The notes: a model not told the origin generated them from the letters alone. DNA of 64,000 nt from an uncultured Pseudomonadota bacterium (GCA_903835655.1 CAILNT010000031.1:1-64000); one strand, 5' to 3'. Shown: positions 8,101 through 18,112, numbered from the stretch's first letter. Numbers and translations are program-made.

Positions 8101-8516
8101 CGCTTCAAAGCGTCACGAATTTCGCGCAGCAGGACGATGTCCTCGGGGGTTGGCGCAGGTGCCGTGGGTACCGCTTCTTCCGCGTGTCGCAGGCGGTTGA
8201 TGGCCTTGACCGTGACGAAGATGACCAGGGCGATAATGGTGAAGTCGACCACGCTGTTGATGAAGGAACCGTACTTGACCAGAGGCGCACCGGCCTTCTC
8301 CGCGGCTTCCAGACTGTCGAAATGCAAGCTGCCCAGGTTCAGGTAGAGCCGCTTGAAATCGACGCCGCCGGTGAGGCTGCCGACCACCGGCATGATGATG
8401 TCCTTGACCAGGGAGTCGACGATCTTGCCGAAAGCGCCACCGATGACCACACCGACGGCGAGATCGACCACGTTGCCACGCATGGCGAAGGCCTTGAATT
8501 CCTGGATGAAGCTCAT
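8097..8516 (-). CDS. mscL: Large-conductance mechanosensitive channel MscL
   Basis: A 139-residue inner-membrane channel that opens under hypo-osmotic stress. It begins [20 protein letters not shown] and continues [20 protein letters not shown], the first membrane helix and pore. The second helix is [20 protein letters not shown], and a charged cytoplasmic tail ends in REIRDALKR. This is the normal MscL length and layout. An upstream in-frame start at 8729 is not supported. The gene precedes the DUF4197 gene with an ATGA overlap. Confidence 0.95.
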   Translation of the reverse strand: MSFIQEFKAFAMRGNVVDLAVGVVIGGAFGKIVDSLVKDIIMPVVGSLTGGVDFKRLYLNLGSLHFDSLEAAEKAGAPLVKYGSFINSVVDFTIIALVIFVTVKAINRLRHAEEAVPTAPAPTPEDIVLLREIRDALKR

Positions 8517-8625
8517 GGGTCTTTCCTGGAGAGTGGAGTAGGGCATAGAAACACGACAGCAGGCGGATGTCCTATGAGGGGGCTCACAGCACTTCCCGAA
8601 TATACCAGCCGACCGGCCGCATCCG

Positions 8626-9690
8626 TCAATCGCCGCTGCGACCGGCAAGCGCCATACCGCTCTGGCCCGCGAATTCCAGCATGCGGTTGATGGAACGCAC
8701 GGCACGCAGGCGCACGGCCTCGTCCACATGGATTTCCTGGCCGCCGGATTCCAGCACGGCGAGCAGGTTCTTCAAGCCGTTCATGGCCATCCACGGGCAA
8801 TGCGCGCAGGACACGCAGGTCGCGCCCGTGCCGCCAGTGGGGGCCTCGATCAGGCGCTTCCCCGGCGCGACTTCACGCATCTTGTGGAAGATGCCGTTGT
8901 CGGTGGCGACGATCAGCACCGGATTCGGCAATGCCGCCGCCGCGCGGATGAGTTGCGTGGTGGAACCGACCACGTCGGCCATGGCGATCACCGCGGCCGG
9001 CGACTCCGGATGCACCAGCACGGCGGCGTCGGGGAATTCCCGTTTCAAGTCGCGGATGCCTTCCGCCTTGAAGCGCTCGTGCACCACGCAGGAACCACGC
9101 CACAAGAGCATGTCCGCACCCGTGGCCTTCTGCACATAATCGCCGAGGAATCGGTCCGGCGCCCAGATCAGCTTTTCGCCGCGCGACTTCAGGTGCGCTG
9201 CCACTTTCACGGCGATGCTGGAAGTCACCATCCAGTCGGCGCGCGCCTTCACCTCGGCGGAAGTATTCGCGTAGACCACCACGGTGCGGTCAGGATGGGC
9301 ATCGCAGAAACGGGTGAATTCGTCGGCCGGGCAGGACAGGTCGAGCGAACACTCGGCGCGCGGGTCGGGCATCAGCACCCGCTTCTCCGGGTTGAGTATC
9401 TTCGCGGTTTCGCCCATGAACTTCACGCCGGCGACGATCAGGGTCTTCGCCTTCGAGGCGTGACCGAAGCGCGCCATCTCCAGGGAGTCGGAGACACAGC
9501 CGCCGGTCTCCTCGGCCAGGCGCTGCAACTCGCCTGAGGTGTAGTAGTGGGCTACCAGCACCGCGTCCTGCTCGTGCAGCAACTGCTTGATGCGTGCCGT
9601 CAGCGACTCGCGCTCGCCGGGGAGCAAGGTTTCTTCCAGTACCGGCGGGACATCGGTGACGGGGTGAGCGGGCGGGACGAGGCTGGGCAT
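8626..9690 (-). CDS. nadA: Quinolinate synthase NadA
   Basis: A 354-residue enzyme that condenses iminoaspartate with dihydroxyacetone phosphate to make quinolinate in NAD synthesis. The three cysteines of the oxygen-sensitive 4Fe-4S cluster are visible in [15 protein letters not shown] and [10 protein letters not shown]. The AHYYT near the N-terminus and [11 protein letters not shown] are family motifs. It is monocistronic, divergent from xerC, with 111 bases between the two starts. Length is normal for the proteobacterial long form. Confidence 0.95.
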   Translation of the reverse strand: MPSLVPPAHPVTDVPPVLEETLLPGERESLTARIKQLLHEQDAVLVAHYYTSGELQRLAEETGGCVSDSLEMARFGHASKAKTLIVAGVKFMGETAKILNPEKRVLMPDPRAECSLDLSCPADEFTRFCDAHPDRTVVVYANTSAEVKARADWMVTSSIAVKVAAHLKSRGEKLIWAPDRFLGDYVQKATGADMLLWRGSCVVHERFKAEGIRDLKREFPDAAVLVHPESPAAVIAMADVVGSTTQLIRAAAALPNPVLIVATDNGIFHKMREVAPGKRLIEAPTGGTGATCVSCAHCPWMAMNGLKNLLAVLESGGQEIHVDEAVRLRAVRSINRMLEFAGQSGMALAGRSGD

Positions 9691-9801
9691 GGCAATAAAA
9701 ACCGGGTGAACGAAACCAACCTTTTATTGGCGGGAGCCAGGGCTGTCAAGCCAGTGCTTGCGTATCCTTGTAGTTCACCCCGATTCCTATCCGCATGCCC
9801 C

Positions 9802-10692
9802 ATGTCATCGCCGTTTCTTCTCTCCTCCCGCATCGACGCCTATCTGGCGGCGCTGACCGCGCGCCAGTACAGCCCGGCCACGGTTTCCACCTATGCCGTC
9901 GACCTTGCGCACTTGCAAGAACGCGTGGGCGATGTCGACCCTGCCGGGCTGGCTTCCCACGACATCCGTCGCGCCCTGTCGGGCCTGCATGCACGCGGCC
10001 AGCAGCCCAAGACCCTGGCGCGCACGCTCTCGGCCTGGCGCAGTTTCTACAATTACCTGGCGCGCCTGGGGCTGGTCACGGCCAATCCCTGTCTGGGCTT
10101 GCGTGCGCCCAGAGGGGCCCGCAGGCTGCCCAATGCGCTGTCCGTGGACGACATGGCGCAATTGCTGAGGGGACCGCAGGACGATCCCTGGTCGCTACGC
10201 GACCTGGCCATGTTCGAATTGATGTACTCCTCCGGGTTGCGGCGCGCGGAGTTGATCGGCCTGAATGTCGGCGCCGTGGATATGGAAGCGGGCGAAGTGA
10301 CGGTGATCGGCAAGGGGCGCAAGACGCGCATCGTGCCGGTCGGCCGCCAGGCGTTGGCCGCAGTGCGCGCATGGCAGGACGCGCGCGCCGCCCTCGCAGG
10401 CGATACGCCGGCCCTGTTTCTGGGCGCACGCGGCGGACGCATCGGTGCGACGGCCGTACGCCTGGCGCTCAACAAACTGGCGGTGCGGCAAGGGGTGAGC
10501 GCGCACGTGCATCCCCATGCCCTGCGCCACTCCTTCGCTTCCCACCTGCTGCAATCGTCGGGCGACTTGCGCGCGGTGCAGGAGTTGCTGGGACATGCCA
10601 GCTTGTCCAGCACCCAGGTCTATACCCACCTGGATTTCCAGCATCTGGCCCAGGTCTACGACCAGGCCCATCCACGTGCGAAAAAGAAGTAG
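9802..10692 (+). CDS. xerC: Site-specific tyrosine recombinase XerC
   Basis: A 296-residue tyrosine recombinase that resolves chromosome dimers at dif with XerD. It has an N-terminal SAM-like core-binding domain (about 1-95) and a catalytic domain. Catalytic residues are seen as R in SSGLRRAE, K in GKGRK, H-x-x-R in HALRHSFASH, H in LGHAS and Y in STQVYTH. I chose the ATG at 9802. A longer frame from 9547 overlaps nadA and adds residues with no homology. The context (with cnoX and tag) is ordinary chromosome, so a housekeeping role is likelier than an integrase. Confidence 0.93.
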   Translation: MSSPFLLSSRIDAYLAALTARQYSPATVSTYAVDLAHLQERVGDVDPAGLASHDIRRALSGLHARGQQPKTLARTLSAWRSFYNYLARLGLVTANPCLGLRAPRGARRLPNALSVDDMAQLLRGPQDDPWSLRDLAMFELMYSSGLRRAELIGLNVGAVDMEAGEVTVIGKGRKTRIVPVGRQALAAVRAWQDARAALAGDTPALFLGARGGRIGATAVRLALNKLAVRQGVSAHVHPHALRHSFASHLLQSSGDLRAVQELLGHASLSSTQVYTHLDFQHLAQVYDQAHPRAKKK

Positions 10693-10763
10693 GCGACGGC
10701 CCCGCGCGCATTGTTCGATCCGGGGAAACGGCCGCACAATGCCCACATTTAGGGAGAGAGGCC

Positions 10764-11615
10764 ATGAGCCCCTATTCGGTCGATGTCGAAGCCGACGATT
10801 TCCAGCAGGTCGTCATCGAGGGTTCCCGCGAGGTGCCGGTGGTGGTGGACTTCTGGGCGCCGTGGTGCGGCCCCTGCCGCGTACTGAAACCCCTCCTGGA
10901 AAAGCTAGCAGAGGAATATCAAGGCAAGTTCATCCTCGCCAAGGTCGATTCCGACCGCAACCAGGAGATCGCCGCGCAATTCGGTGTACGCGGCATTCCC
11001 AGCGTGAAAGCCTTCATCGATGGCGAGCAGGTCGATGAGTTTTCCGGGGCGCTGCCCGAATCCGGGGTTCGCGCATTCCTCGAACGCCTGTTGCCTTCGC
11101 CCGTCGATACCTTGCGCATCGCCGCCGGCCGCGCGCGCGACCAGGGCGACTCGGCGCAGGCGCTGCAATTGCTGGCGCAGGCCTCGGAACTGGATGGCCG
11201 CAACGAGGACTTGCGCCTGGACGCGGCCGACATCCTCCTGGAGCAAGGCCAGGTGGAAGAGGCGCGCCACCTGTTCGACAGCCTTTCCCCTGCGATGCGC
11301 ATGGAAGCGCGCGCGCAGCAGGTCGCGGCGCGCCTGGACTTCGCCCAGGCGGGTGGCGGCGATGAGACCGGGCTGCGCGCCACGATCGAGGCTCGGCCGG
11401 ACGACATGGATTCCCGGCTGCAACTGGCCAAGCTGCTGATCGCCAGCGATCGCCAGCGGGAAGGGCTGGCGCAGTTGCTGGAAATGGTGCTGCTTGACCG
11501 CGCCTGGCAGGAAGGCCTGGCGCGCAAGACCATGCTGGCGGTATTCACTTTGCGCGGGAGCCAGGACCCACTGGTGACCGAATATCGCCGCCGGCTCGCG
11601 AGCGCATTGAACTGA
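10764..11615 (+). CDS. cnoX: Thioredoxin-like co-chaperone CnoX (YbbN)
   Basis: A 283-residue protein with an N-terminal thioredoxin domain (about 1-110, active site WAPWCGPCR) and a C-terminal tetratricopeptide-type helical region. This is the CnoX/YbbN architecture, a chaperedoxin that protects proteins under bleach or heat stress and passes them to chaperones. In E. coli the CXXC is altered, whereas here CGPC is intact, so redox activity is possible. A GGGAGAG ribosome binding site precedes the ATG at 10764, 71 bases after xerC. Confidence 0.88.
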   Translation: MSPYSVDVEADDFQQVVIEGSREVPVVVDFWAPWCGPCRVLKPLLEKLAEEYQGKFILAKVDSDRNQEIAAQFGVRGIPSVKAFIDGEQVDEFSGALPESGVRAFLERLLPSPVDTLRIAAGRARDQGDSAQALQLLAQASELDGRNEDLRLDAADILLEQGQVEEARHLFDSLSPAMRMEARAQQVAARLDFAQAGGGDETGLRATIEARPDDMDSRLQLAKLLIASDRQREGLAQLLEMVLLDRAWQEGLARKTMLAVFTLRGSQDPLVTEYRRRLASALN

Positions 11616-11637
11616 TCGCCATTCCGGGAGGCTGGAC

Positions 11638-12390
11638 ATGACACCACAGCGACAAGCCAAACTACTGGAACTGGCCAGCTTCGAGCCCAGTGGTCGCTTC
11701 GAGGACAACCTCTACCGTCTCACCTGTCTCTGCGGCGATGTCATGGCGGCACGCCGGGTCTCCCTGATGTTGCTGGATACGGGCCACGGGCAGAGCGCGC
11801 GGCTCAAGCTCGCCGCGGTCTACGGCGAGTTGCCGGAAGTAGCCTGGCGGGACGACGCGCCGCTCGAGGAGAGCATCGCCCAGCATGTCCTGACGCTGGG
11901 GGAATGTTTGCATGTCAGCGACATCGGCCATTCCCGCTGGCGCACCCTGGCGCGCCGCCTGGGTGGCACGGCAAGCTTCATCGCCTGCCCGATCCTGCTG
12001 GCGGGAAAGCCGGCGGGGGTACTCAATATCAGCGAACCCGTCGAGCGTGCGCAGTTCACGGCCACCGACCTGGACATCGCCGAACTCTGCGTCCGACTGG
12101 TCGGCCGCATCCTCCACGCCGCGCGCCTGGACAGCATGCTCGACTCGCGTTTCGCGCAGATGGCGTTCACCCTGGAAGGCCGCGCCGATTCCTGCTCCGT
12201 GGTGTCACTGACCGCACACGAACCGGACAAGGTGGCACGCATGCTGGCGAAAGCCTTCTTCAAGGAAATGCGGAACTGCGGCTTCACCCCCAACCAGATC
12301 ATACGCGCGGCCGGCGAAATCATCTCGGAGCTGACGGGCAGCCTGAACCGGCACAAACATCGGCTGGACCAGGATAGGTCCAAACCATGA
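11638..12390 (+). CDS. GAF domain-containing protein
   Basis: A 250-residue cytoplasmic protein whose first 160 residues form a GAF sensor domain (ARRVSLMLLD, then GECLHVSDIGHSRW and FIACPILLAGKPAGVLNIS). The C-terminal 90 residues are helical, end in a basic tail and have no output domain I recognise. The gene overlaps tag by an ATGA. The ligand and partner are unknown. It may be an anti-sigma or phosphorelay accessory, but nothing in the sequence shows that. Confidence 0.75.
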   Translation: MTPQRQAKLLELASFEPSGRFEDNLYRLTCLCGDVMAARRVSLMLLDTGHGQSARLKLAAVYGELPEVAWRDDAPLEESIAQHVLTLGECLHVSDIGHSRWRTLARRLGGTASFIACPILLAGKPAGVLNISEPVERAQFTATDLDIAELCVRLVGRILHAARLDSMLDSRFAQMAFTLEGRADSCSVVSLTAHEPDKVARMLAKAFFKEMRNCGFTPNQIIRAAGEIISELTGSLNRHKHRLDQDRSKP

Positions 12391-12962
12391 GCGCCCTGCC
12401 GACGCGCTGCCCCTGGTGTGGCACGGAACCCGGTTACGTCGCCTACCACGACCACGAATGGGGCGTGCCCCTGCACGACGAGCGCGCCCTGTTCGAATTC
12501 CTGATCCTGGAGGGCGCCCAGGCGGGACTGTCCTGGGCCACTATCCTGAAAAAGCGGGCAGGCTACCGGCGAGCCTTCGATGACTTCGACGCCGAACGCA
12601 TCGCCCGTTACACCGAGGCCGACATCGCGCGCCTGCTAGCCGATCCAGGCATCGTGCGCAACCGCCTGAAGGTTGCGGCCGCGGTTGGCAACGCCCGCGC
12701 CACACTGGCCGTCCGCGAGGCGTTCGGTGGCCTCGATGCCTATTTCTGGCGCTTCGTGGAAGGCCGGCCGATCCACAACGCCTGGGCCGAAGCCGGCGAG
12801 ATTCCGGCCCGCACCGCGCTATCCGACACGATCAGCCGGGATCTGAAGCAGCGGGGCTTCAAGTTCGTCGGCTCGACCATCGTCTACGCCCACATGCAGG
12901 CCACCGGCATGGTCAACGATCATCTGCGGACCTGCTTCCGCTGGCGGCAGCTATCGCCCTGA
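12387..12962 (+). CDS. tag: DNA-3-methyladenine glycosylase I
   Basis: A 191-residue base-excision repair enzyme that removes 3-methyladenine. It shows the family opening RCPWCGTEPGYVAYHDHEWG, the LILEGAQAGLSWATILKKR catalytic region and the C-terminal zinc ligands in HMQATGMVNDHLRTC. The length is standard. It begins inside the stop of the GAF gene, so the two are co-translated. Confidence 0.95.
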   Translation: MSALPTRCPWCGTEPGYVAYHDHEWGVPLHDERALFEFLILEGAQAGLSWATILKKRAGYRRAFDDFDAERIARYTEADIARLLADPGIVRNRLKVAAAVGNARATLAVREAFGGLDAYFWRFVEGRPIHNAWAEAGEIPARTALSDTISRDLKQRGFKFVGSTIVYAHMQATGMVNDHLRTCFRWRQLSP

Positions 12963-13020
12963 GTCCGTGGCGACCGCGATTGCCCGGCCACGCAAGTACC
13001 GCGCGGCTATATTTCCCTCC

Positions 13021-14103
13021 ATGACCCTGCTCGAAATCCGTAATGTCACCCGCCGCTACGCCGACTTCGAGGCGGTGAAAAGCGTGAGTTTCTCCGTGGC
13101 CGGCGGGGAGTTCTTCACCCTGCTGGGGCCTTCCGGATGCGGCAAGACCTCCATCCTGCGCATGATCGCCGGCTTCGATCCACCGGATGCCGGGCAGATC
13201 CTGCTCGATGGCCGCGATCTGGCGGGCATCCCGGCCGAGCGCCGTCCCATCCACACCGTGTTCCAGAGCTATGCCCTGTTTCCGCACCTGACCGTGGGCC
13301 AGAACGTCGCCTTTCCCCTGCGCCTGTCCGGCGTGCCCGCGGCCGAGTCGCGGCGGCGCGTGCACGAGTCGCTGCAACAAGTGCACCTGGCCGAACTGGC
13401 CGCGCATTACCCGCATGAACTCTCCGGTGGCCAGAAGCAGCGCGTGGCACTGGCTCGCGGCCTGGTCAACCGGCCGCGCCTGCTGCTGCTGGACGAGCCT
13501 TTGGGCGCGCTGGATCTGAAGCTGCGCGAGAAGATGCAACTGGAGTTGATGAAGCTACAACGCGAAGTCGGCATCACCTTCATCTTCGTCACCCACGACC
13601 AACCGGAGGCGCTCGCCCTGTCGCACCGCATCGCCGTGATGAATCGGGGCCGCATCGAGCAGCTGGATAAGCCTTCCCGCCTCTACGGCTTCCCGAAAAA
13701 CCGCTTCGTCGCCAGCTTCATCGGCAACTGCAATCTGTTGGAAGCCGACGTGCTCGAATGCCGCGAAGGTCGGTTGCGTCTCGCGGCGGCGGGCTTGGGC
13801 GAAATCCTGGCGGCGCCGGCGCCGACTCCGGGGGCGAGGGCCGGCGATCATGGCGTGCTCGCACTGCGCCCGGAGCAGATTCAGATCGGCGTCGATCCGA
13901 CAGGAGAAAACCGCTTTACCGGGCACGTGCGCGACTTCCTTTATGCCGGCGATGTCACGACCTATCAGGTCACGCTCGACACGGGCCTCGAGGTGGCGGC
14001 ATTGCGCCCCAACGACGCGCCCGGCCGCGCCCATTTCTTCGAGGTCGGCGACCGGGTCACGGTCGGCTGGGCCGAGGATGCGGGGCACTATGTCGCGGAT
14101 TGA
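13021..14103 (+). CDS. potA: Polyamine ABC transporter ATP-binding protein
   Basis: A 360-residue ATPase of a spermidine/putrescine importer. It shows Walker A (GPSGCGKTS), signature LSGGQKQRVALARGL, Walker B (LLLLDEP) with LGALDLKLREKMQ, and a C-terminal TOBE domain (about 280-360). The FVTHDQPEALALS switch region is typical. I chose the ATG at 13021. A longer start at 12967 is possible but the family aligns best from MTLLEIRNV. It overlaps the start of potB by 14 bases. Confidence 0.9.
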   Translation: MTLLEIRNVTRRYADFEAVKSVSFSVAGGEFFTLLGPSGCGKTSILRMIAGFDPPDAGQILLDGRDLAGIPAERRPIHTVFQSYALFPHLTVGQNVAFPLRLSGVPAAESRRRVHESLQQVHLAELAAHYPHELSGGQKQRVALARGLVNRPRLLLLDEPLGALDLKLREKMQLELMKLQREVGITFIFVTHDQPEALALSHRIAVMNRGRIEQLDKPSRLYGFPKNRFVASFIGNCNLLEADVLECREGRLRLAAAGLGEILAAPAPTPGARAGDHGVLALRPEQIQIGVDPTGENRFTGHVRDFLYAGDVTTYQVTLDTGLEVAALRPNDAPGRAHFFEVGDRVTVGWAEDAGHYVAD

Positions 14104-14988
14104 GCCGGGGGTGCGACGCACCTGTTTCCTGGTCACCGCCCCGCCCACGCTGTTCCTGCTGGTCTTCTTCCTGGTACCTGCCCTGATCGTCGTATTGGCC
14201 TCGTTCCAGTATCCCGGAGAATTCGGCGGCATGGCGCCCCTGCTCGACCCGGGTGACGGGCGCGAACATGGTCTCACCCTGGAAAACTACCGTTTCTTCC
14301 TCGGCGAGGCCCTGTTCGTAAAAGTCTTTCTGCGCTCCTTCGCGGTGGCGGCGCAAACCACCCTGATCTGCCTGCTCCTGGCTTACCCCGTGGCCTGGCT
14401 GATCGCGGAGAGCCCGAAGAGGCATCGCGACTTGCTGGTGCTGCTGGTCATCCTGCCATTCGCCAGCAACTTCCTGATTCGCCTCTACGCCTGGATGATC
14501 CTGCTGGGGCCGCAGGCGCTCTTGTCGCGGCTGGTCAACGGCGCGCTGGGCAGCATCGGATTCGGGCCGGTGAGCCTGCTCTTTTCGCCCTTCGCGGTGT
14601 TGCTGGGCATGGTCTACGTGCATCTGCCGTTCATGATCCTGCCGCTCTACAGCAACCTGGAAAAACACGATCCCCTGCTGCTGGATGCCGCACAGGATCT
14701 CGGCGCCAGCCGTTGGCAGCGCTTCTGGCGGGTGACCTGGCCCTTGTCGCTGCCCGGAGTCTATGCAGGTGCTGCGCTGGTATTCATCCCGGTGTTGGGC
14801 ATGTTCGCCATTCCCGACCTCCTGGGCGGCACCCGCGACATGCTGATCGGCAATGTGATCAAGGACCAGTTCTGGGCGTGCGCGACTGGCCTTTCGGCGC
14901 GACCCTGGCCATCGTCCTCACCCTGTGCGTGTTGTCGCTGGCGGGTCTGGCGGCCTGGGCCGCGCGCGCGCGGCGGGGAGAAGCATGA
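14090..14988 (+). pseudogene. potB: Polyamine ABC transporter permease PotB, one-base frameshift
   Basis: A permease with six membrane segments and the EAA loop (LLLDAAQDLGASRWQRFWRV). Up to IGNVIKDQF the frame is intact. At 14872 one base is missing (TTCTGGG where TTCCTGGG is expected). The next frame gives LGVRDWPFGATLAIVLTLCV and ends RARRGEA at 14988, the family ending. As written, the first frame has no stop and runs through potC into potD. Restoring one base gives about 299 residues. It may be a sequencing error or a real lesion that would disable the importer. Confidence 0.85.
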
Positions 14989-15779
14989 TATCCGCGCGAC
15001 GCCGTTCCACGCCCGTCTGGCTGACGCTGGCCGCGGGCGCCGCCTTCGCTTTTCTTTACCTGCCGCTCATCGTGGTGGTGGCCTATTCCTTCAACGACTC
15101 GCGCCTCAACGCAGAATGGGTGGGCTTCACCCTGAACTGGTACAGGGTGCTGTTCGACGACGCGGAAATGCTCCACGCGGCGCGCAATTCCCTGGGTATC
15201 GCCCTGGCCGCCAGCCTCTGCGCCACCCTCCTCGGTACCCTCGCCGGACTCGCCATGCACCGTACCCGCTTGCGTTGGCTGCCGCTGCTGGTGATCACGC
15301 CGGTGGCCATGCCGGAAATACTGCAAGGCGTGTCACTGCTGGTGTTTTTCATCCAGGTGCTGCATTTGACCTTGGGGCTAGTCTCGGTGGTGCTGGCGCA
15401 CATCACGTTTTCCCTGGGCTTCGTCGCCATCGTCGTGCGCGTGCGCCTGGAAGGCATGGACGAGGGCCTCTTCGAGGCTGCCCGCGATCTCGGCGCCACC
15501 CCCTGGCAGAGCTTCCGTCTGGTCACCTTCCCCTTGATCCTGCCCGCCGTGGTGGCGGGCTTCCTGATGTCCTTCACCTTGTCGCTGGACGATTTCGTCA
15601 TCACCTTCTTCACCGCCGGCGTGGGGGTGTCGACCCTGCCCTTGCAGATCTACTCGATGATCAAGATCGCGGTCACGCCCGAAGTCAACGCCGTCTCCAC
15701 CCTGCTCATGCTGCTGACCCTGGTGTTGGTGGTGCTGGCGTCGCGCCTGGACAAGGGCTTCATGAAAGGTGTCGCATGA
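14985..15779 (+). CDS. potC: Polyamine ABC transporter permease
   Basis: A 264-residue inner-membrane permease. The first membrane segment (LAAGAAFAFLYLPLIVVVAY) is followed by SFNDSRLNAEWVGFTLNWY, typical of PotC. The EAA loop is LFEAARDLGATPWQSFRLVT, and SLDDFVITFFTAG is a family signature. It begins at 14985, overlapping the corrected potB end by four bases, and its stop overlaps the potD start in ATGAG. Substrate is inferred from the family, not visible. Confidence 0.92.
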   Translation: MISARRRSTPVWLTLAAGAAFAFLYLPLIVVVAYSFNDSRLNAEWVGFTLNWYRVLFDDAEMLHAARNSLGIALAASLCATLLGTLAGLAMHRTRLRWLPLLVITPVAMPEILQGVSLLVFFIQVLHLTLGLVSVVLAHITFSLGFVAIVVRVRLEGMDEGLFEAARDLGATPWQSFRLVTFPLILPAVVAGFLMSFTLSLDDFVITFFTAGVGVSTLPLQIYSMIKIAVTPEVNAVSTLLMLLTLVLVVLASRLDKGFMKGVA

Positions 15780-16828
15780 GGCTGCTGGCGATGTGGCTCT
15801 GGCTGGCCGGCGCTGCCCAGGCGACCGACGATCTCTACCTCTACAACTGGAACAACTACCTCTCCGCTGCCAGCCTCGCCCGCTTCGAGGCGCAATGTCG
15901 TTGCCACGTGGTGCAGGACTACTACGCCGATAACGAGGAAATGCTGGCCAAACTGGCGGCAGGGGCGTCGGGCTACGACCTGATCGTGCCCTCCGGCCAC
16001 GCCGTGGAAGCACTGATCCGCTCCAGACAGTTGCGCCCGCTGGACAAGACGCGCCTGACCAGGCTGAAGAACCTCAAGCCGGAATTTCTCGACGCTTTTT
16101 TCGACCCTGGAAACCGCTATTCCGTCCCCTATGCCTACACGGTGACGCTGCTGGGCTACAACGTCGAGAAATTGCGTACGCTGAACCTGCCCTGCGACAC
16201 CTGGGCGCTGCTCTTCGAGCCACGTTATCTGGCGAAGCTCAAAGGCCGCGTCACGGTGCTGGATTCACAGCGTGAACTGATGGCCGCCGCCCTGCGCTAC
16301 CTGGGCTACTCGGCAAACGACACGAACGAGTCCCACTGGAACGAGGCGCGCGACCTGATCCTGCGCGCCAAGCCCTACTGGGCGACGTTCAATGCGTCCA
16401 GTTACATCAAGGAACTGACCGTGGGCAACATCTGGCTGGCGCACGGCTATTCCAGCGACTTGTTCCAGGCCCGCGAAGACGCGAAGAAAGCCGGACGCCC
16501 TTTTCACATCGGCTGGTCGATACCGAAGGAAGGGGCGGTGCTCGCCCTCGACTCGATGGTTCTGCACAGGACCGGACGCCACCCGGATCTGGCGCTGAAG
16601 TTCATCGACTTCATGCTGGAAGGGCAAAATTCCGCCGAGCTCTCCAATCTGATCGGCTCCGGCAACCCCAATCGCGCGGCCATGCGCTTCATCGACCCGG
16701 AAATCGCGGGCGACCCCGCCATTTTTCCACCGCCCGCACAAATCCGACGCCTGGAAATGCTGCGCGACCTGGGCCGCTCGCAGCGGCGCGTGCTCAACCG
16801 GCTCTGGCTCGAAATCAAGCTGCGCTGA
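15776..16828 (+). CDS. potD: Polyamine ABC transporter substrate-binding protein
   Basis: A 350-residue exported binding protein of the PotD/PotF type. The signal peptide is short (MRLLAMWLWLAGAAQA) and the mature protein opens with DDLYLYNWNNYLS, the family hallmark. The SYIKELTVGNIWLAHGYSSD and NRAAMRFIDPE segments are also typical. It ends the potABCD set. Which polyamine is bound cannot be told from the sequence. Confidence 0.9.
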   Translation: MRLLAMWLWLAGAAQATDDLYLYNWNNYLSAASLARFEAQCRCHVVQDYYADNEEMLAKLAAGASGYDLIVPSGHAVEALIRSRQLRPLDKTRLTRLKNLKPEFLDAFFDPGNRYSVPYAYTVTLLGYNVEKLRTLNLPCDTWALLFEPRYLAKLKGRVTVLDSQRELMAAALRYLGYSANDTNESHWNEARDLILRAKPYWATFNASSYIKELTVGNIWLAHGYSSDLFQAREDAKKAGRPFHIGWSIPKEGAVLALDSMVLHRTGRHPDLALKFIDFMLEGQNSAELSNLIGSGNPNRAAMRFIDPEIAGDPAIFPPPAQIRRLEMLRDLGRSQRRVLNRLWLEIKLR

Positions 16829-16903
16829 TCTGGCATCACACGGCGGACGAGGCCACACTTGCGAGCCAGATTAGCCGCTCGCCAGCGACATTGATCGCGA
16901 AGC

Positions 16904-18112
16904 ATGGCCGTTGCAATCACTTCACTCACCGGACTCGCAATCCTCATGACCGCCACAGCCGTAATAACGAAATTTTCGTCCGCCATCGAGGGCAGTCTTG
17001 AGGAGGGCAGTTTTGTGAAACTCGCCCTGGGCGATTACCGGGGGACGGAAAACCAGCTGAAAAACATCCATATTCGGAAAATTCAGATCAAGCGCGAGGA
17101 AAAGCTCAGTTTCACCTACCACTACAAAACGCGCGATATCGTGAAGAACCATGGCCTCGGCGAGGGTGTCGCTCGTGTTCGCGAGGCACTTTCCAGCGGG
17201 TTTCGCGTCGCGACGCTGTTCACCACCGCATTCGACCTCGTCCTTGAAAACCAGTCCTTGAAGAAGAAAGAACCGAGCCAAACGGCCCCCGTGTCGTCCG
17301 GCCACGACCGCGACAAGAGGCGGCTGATCGGAACGGAAAACAGAGCCTATCTCCACGCCTTGAATATCACCGACGACAAAGGGACCGTATTCAAAAGCGC
17401 GCAGGACAAGTACCGCCAGATCAACAAATATGTCGAAATCCTGAGCGGTCTGGTTCGAGGCATTGCGCCGGACCATCTGAAGAAAATCGTCGATATGGGC
17501 TCGGGCAAGGGCTACCTGACCTTCGCGCTCTACGATTATCTGATCGGCATCGGCCTGCGTCCCGACGTGACCGGGGTCGAATATCGCGCCGAACTGGTGA
17601 CGCTGTGCAACAAAATCGCGGAAGATGCGCGCTTCCAGAGCCTGCATTTTGCCCAGGGAAGCATCGCCGATTACGATTGCAGCGGCGTGAACATCCTGAT
17701 CGCGCTGCACGCCTGCGACACGGCAACCGACGATGCGATCTACAAGGGCATCCGTGCGGGTGCGGAATTGATCGTCGTGGCGCCCTGCTGCCACAAGCAG
17801 ATCCGGCGCGAAATCGAGAAATCCAGATCGCACAACGACCTGGATTTCCTGATGAAGCACGGCATCTTCGTCGAGCGTCAGGCCGAGATGGTGACGGACG
17901 GGCTCCGCGCCCTGATCCTGGAGTATTTCGGCTATAGCACGAAGGTTTTTGAATTCATCTCGGATGCCCATACGCCGAAGAACATCCTGATCGTCGGCAG
18001 CAAGCGGGCGTCCTCGCATGACCCCGCCGTGTTGAAACAAATCAAGGCCGCCAAAGCCTATTTCGGGATCGAAGCCCACCACCTGGAAACGATGTTGGGA
18101 CTGGACATGTAG
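16904..18112 (+). CDS. SAM-dependent methyltransferase, METTL25-like
   Basis: A 402-residue protein with a Rossmann methyltransferase domain in its second half. The SAM motif is KKIVDMGSGKGYLTFALYDY (about residue 192) and a later APCCHKQIRREI (about 292) matches the Cys-Cys-His feature of METTL25/RRNAD1-type enzymes. The N-terminal 150 residues (FVKLALGDYRG onward) are family specific. The target is unknown, possibly RNA. The first 14 codons may not be translated: an ATG at 16946 fits the domain better. GC content is lower than its neighbours, which may indicate a different origin. Confidence 0.75.
   Translation: MAVAITSLTGLAILMTATAVITKFSSAIEGSLEEGSFVKLALGDYRGTENQLKNIHIRKIQIKREEKLSFTYHYKTRDIVKNHGLGEGVARVREALSSGFRVATLFTTAFDLVLENQSLKKKEPSQTAPVSSGHDRDKRRLIGTENRAYLHALNITDDKGTVFKSAQDKYRQINKYVEILSGLVRGIAPDHLKKIVDMGSGKGYLTFALYDYLIGIGLRPDVTGVEYRAELVTLCNKIAEDARFQSLHFAQGSIADYDCSGVNILIALHACDTATDDAIYKGIRAGAELIVVAPCCHKQIRREIEKSRSHNDLDFLMKHGIFVERQAEMVTDGLRALILEYFGYSTKVFEFISDAHTPKNILIVGSKRASSHDPAVLKQIKAAKAYFGIEAHHLETMLGLDM

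Noticed and set aside
14090-16828. A 912-residue PotB-PotD fusion protein
   Set aside because: The middle 270 residues are the potC region read in the wrong frame; explained by a one-base deletion at 14872.
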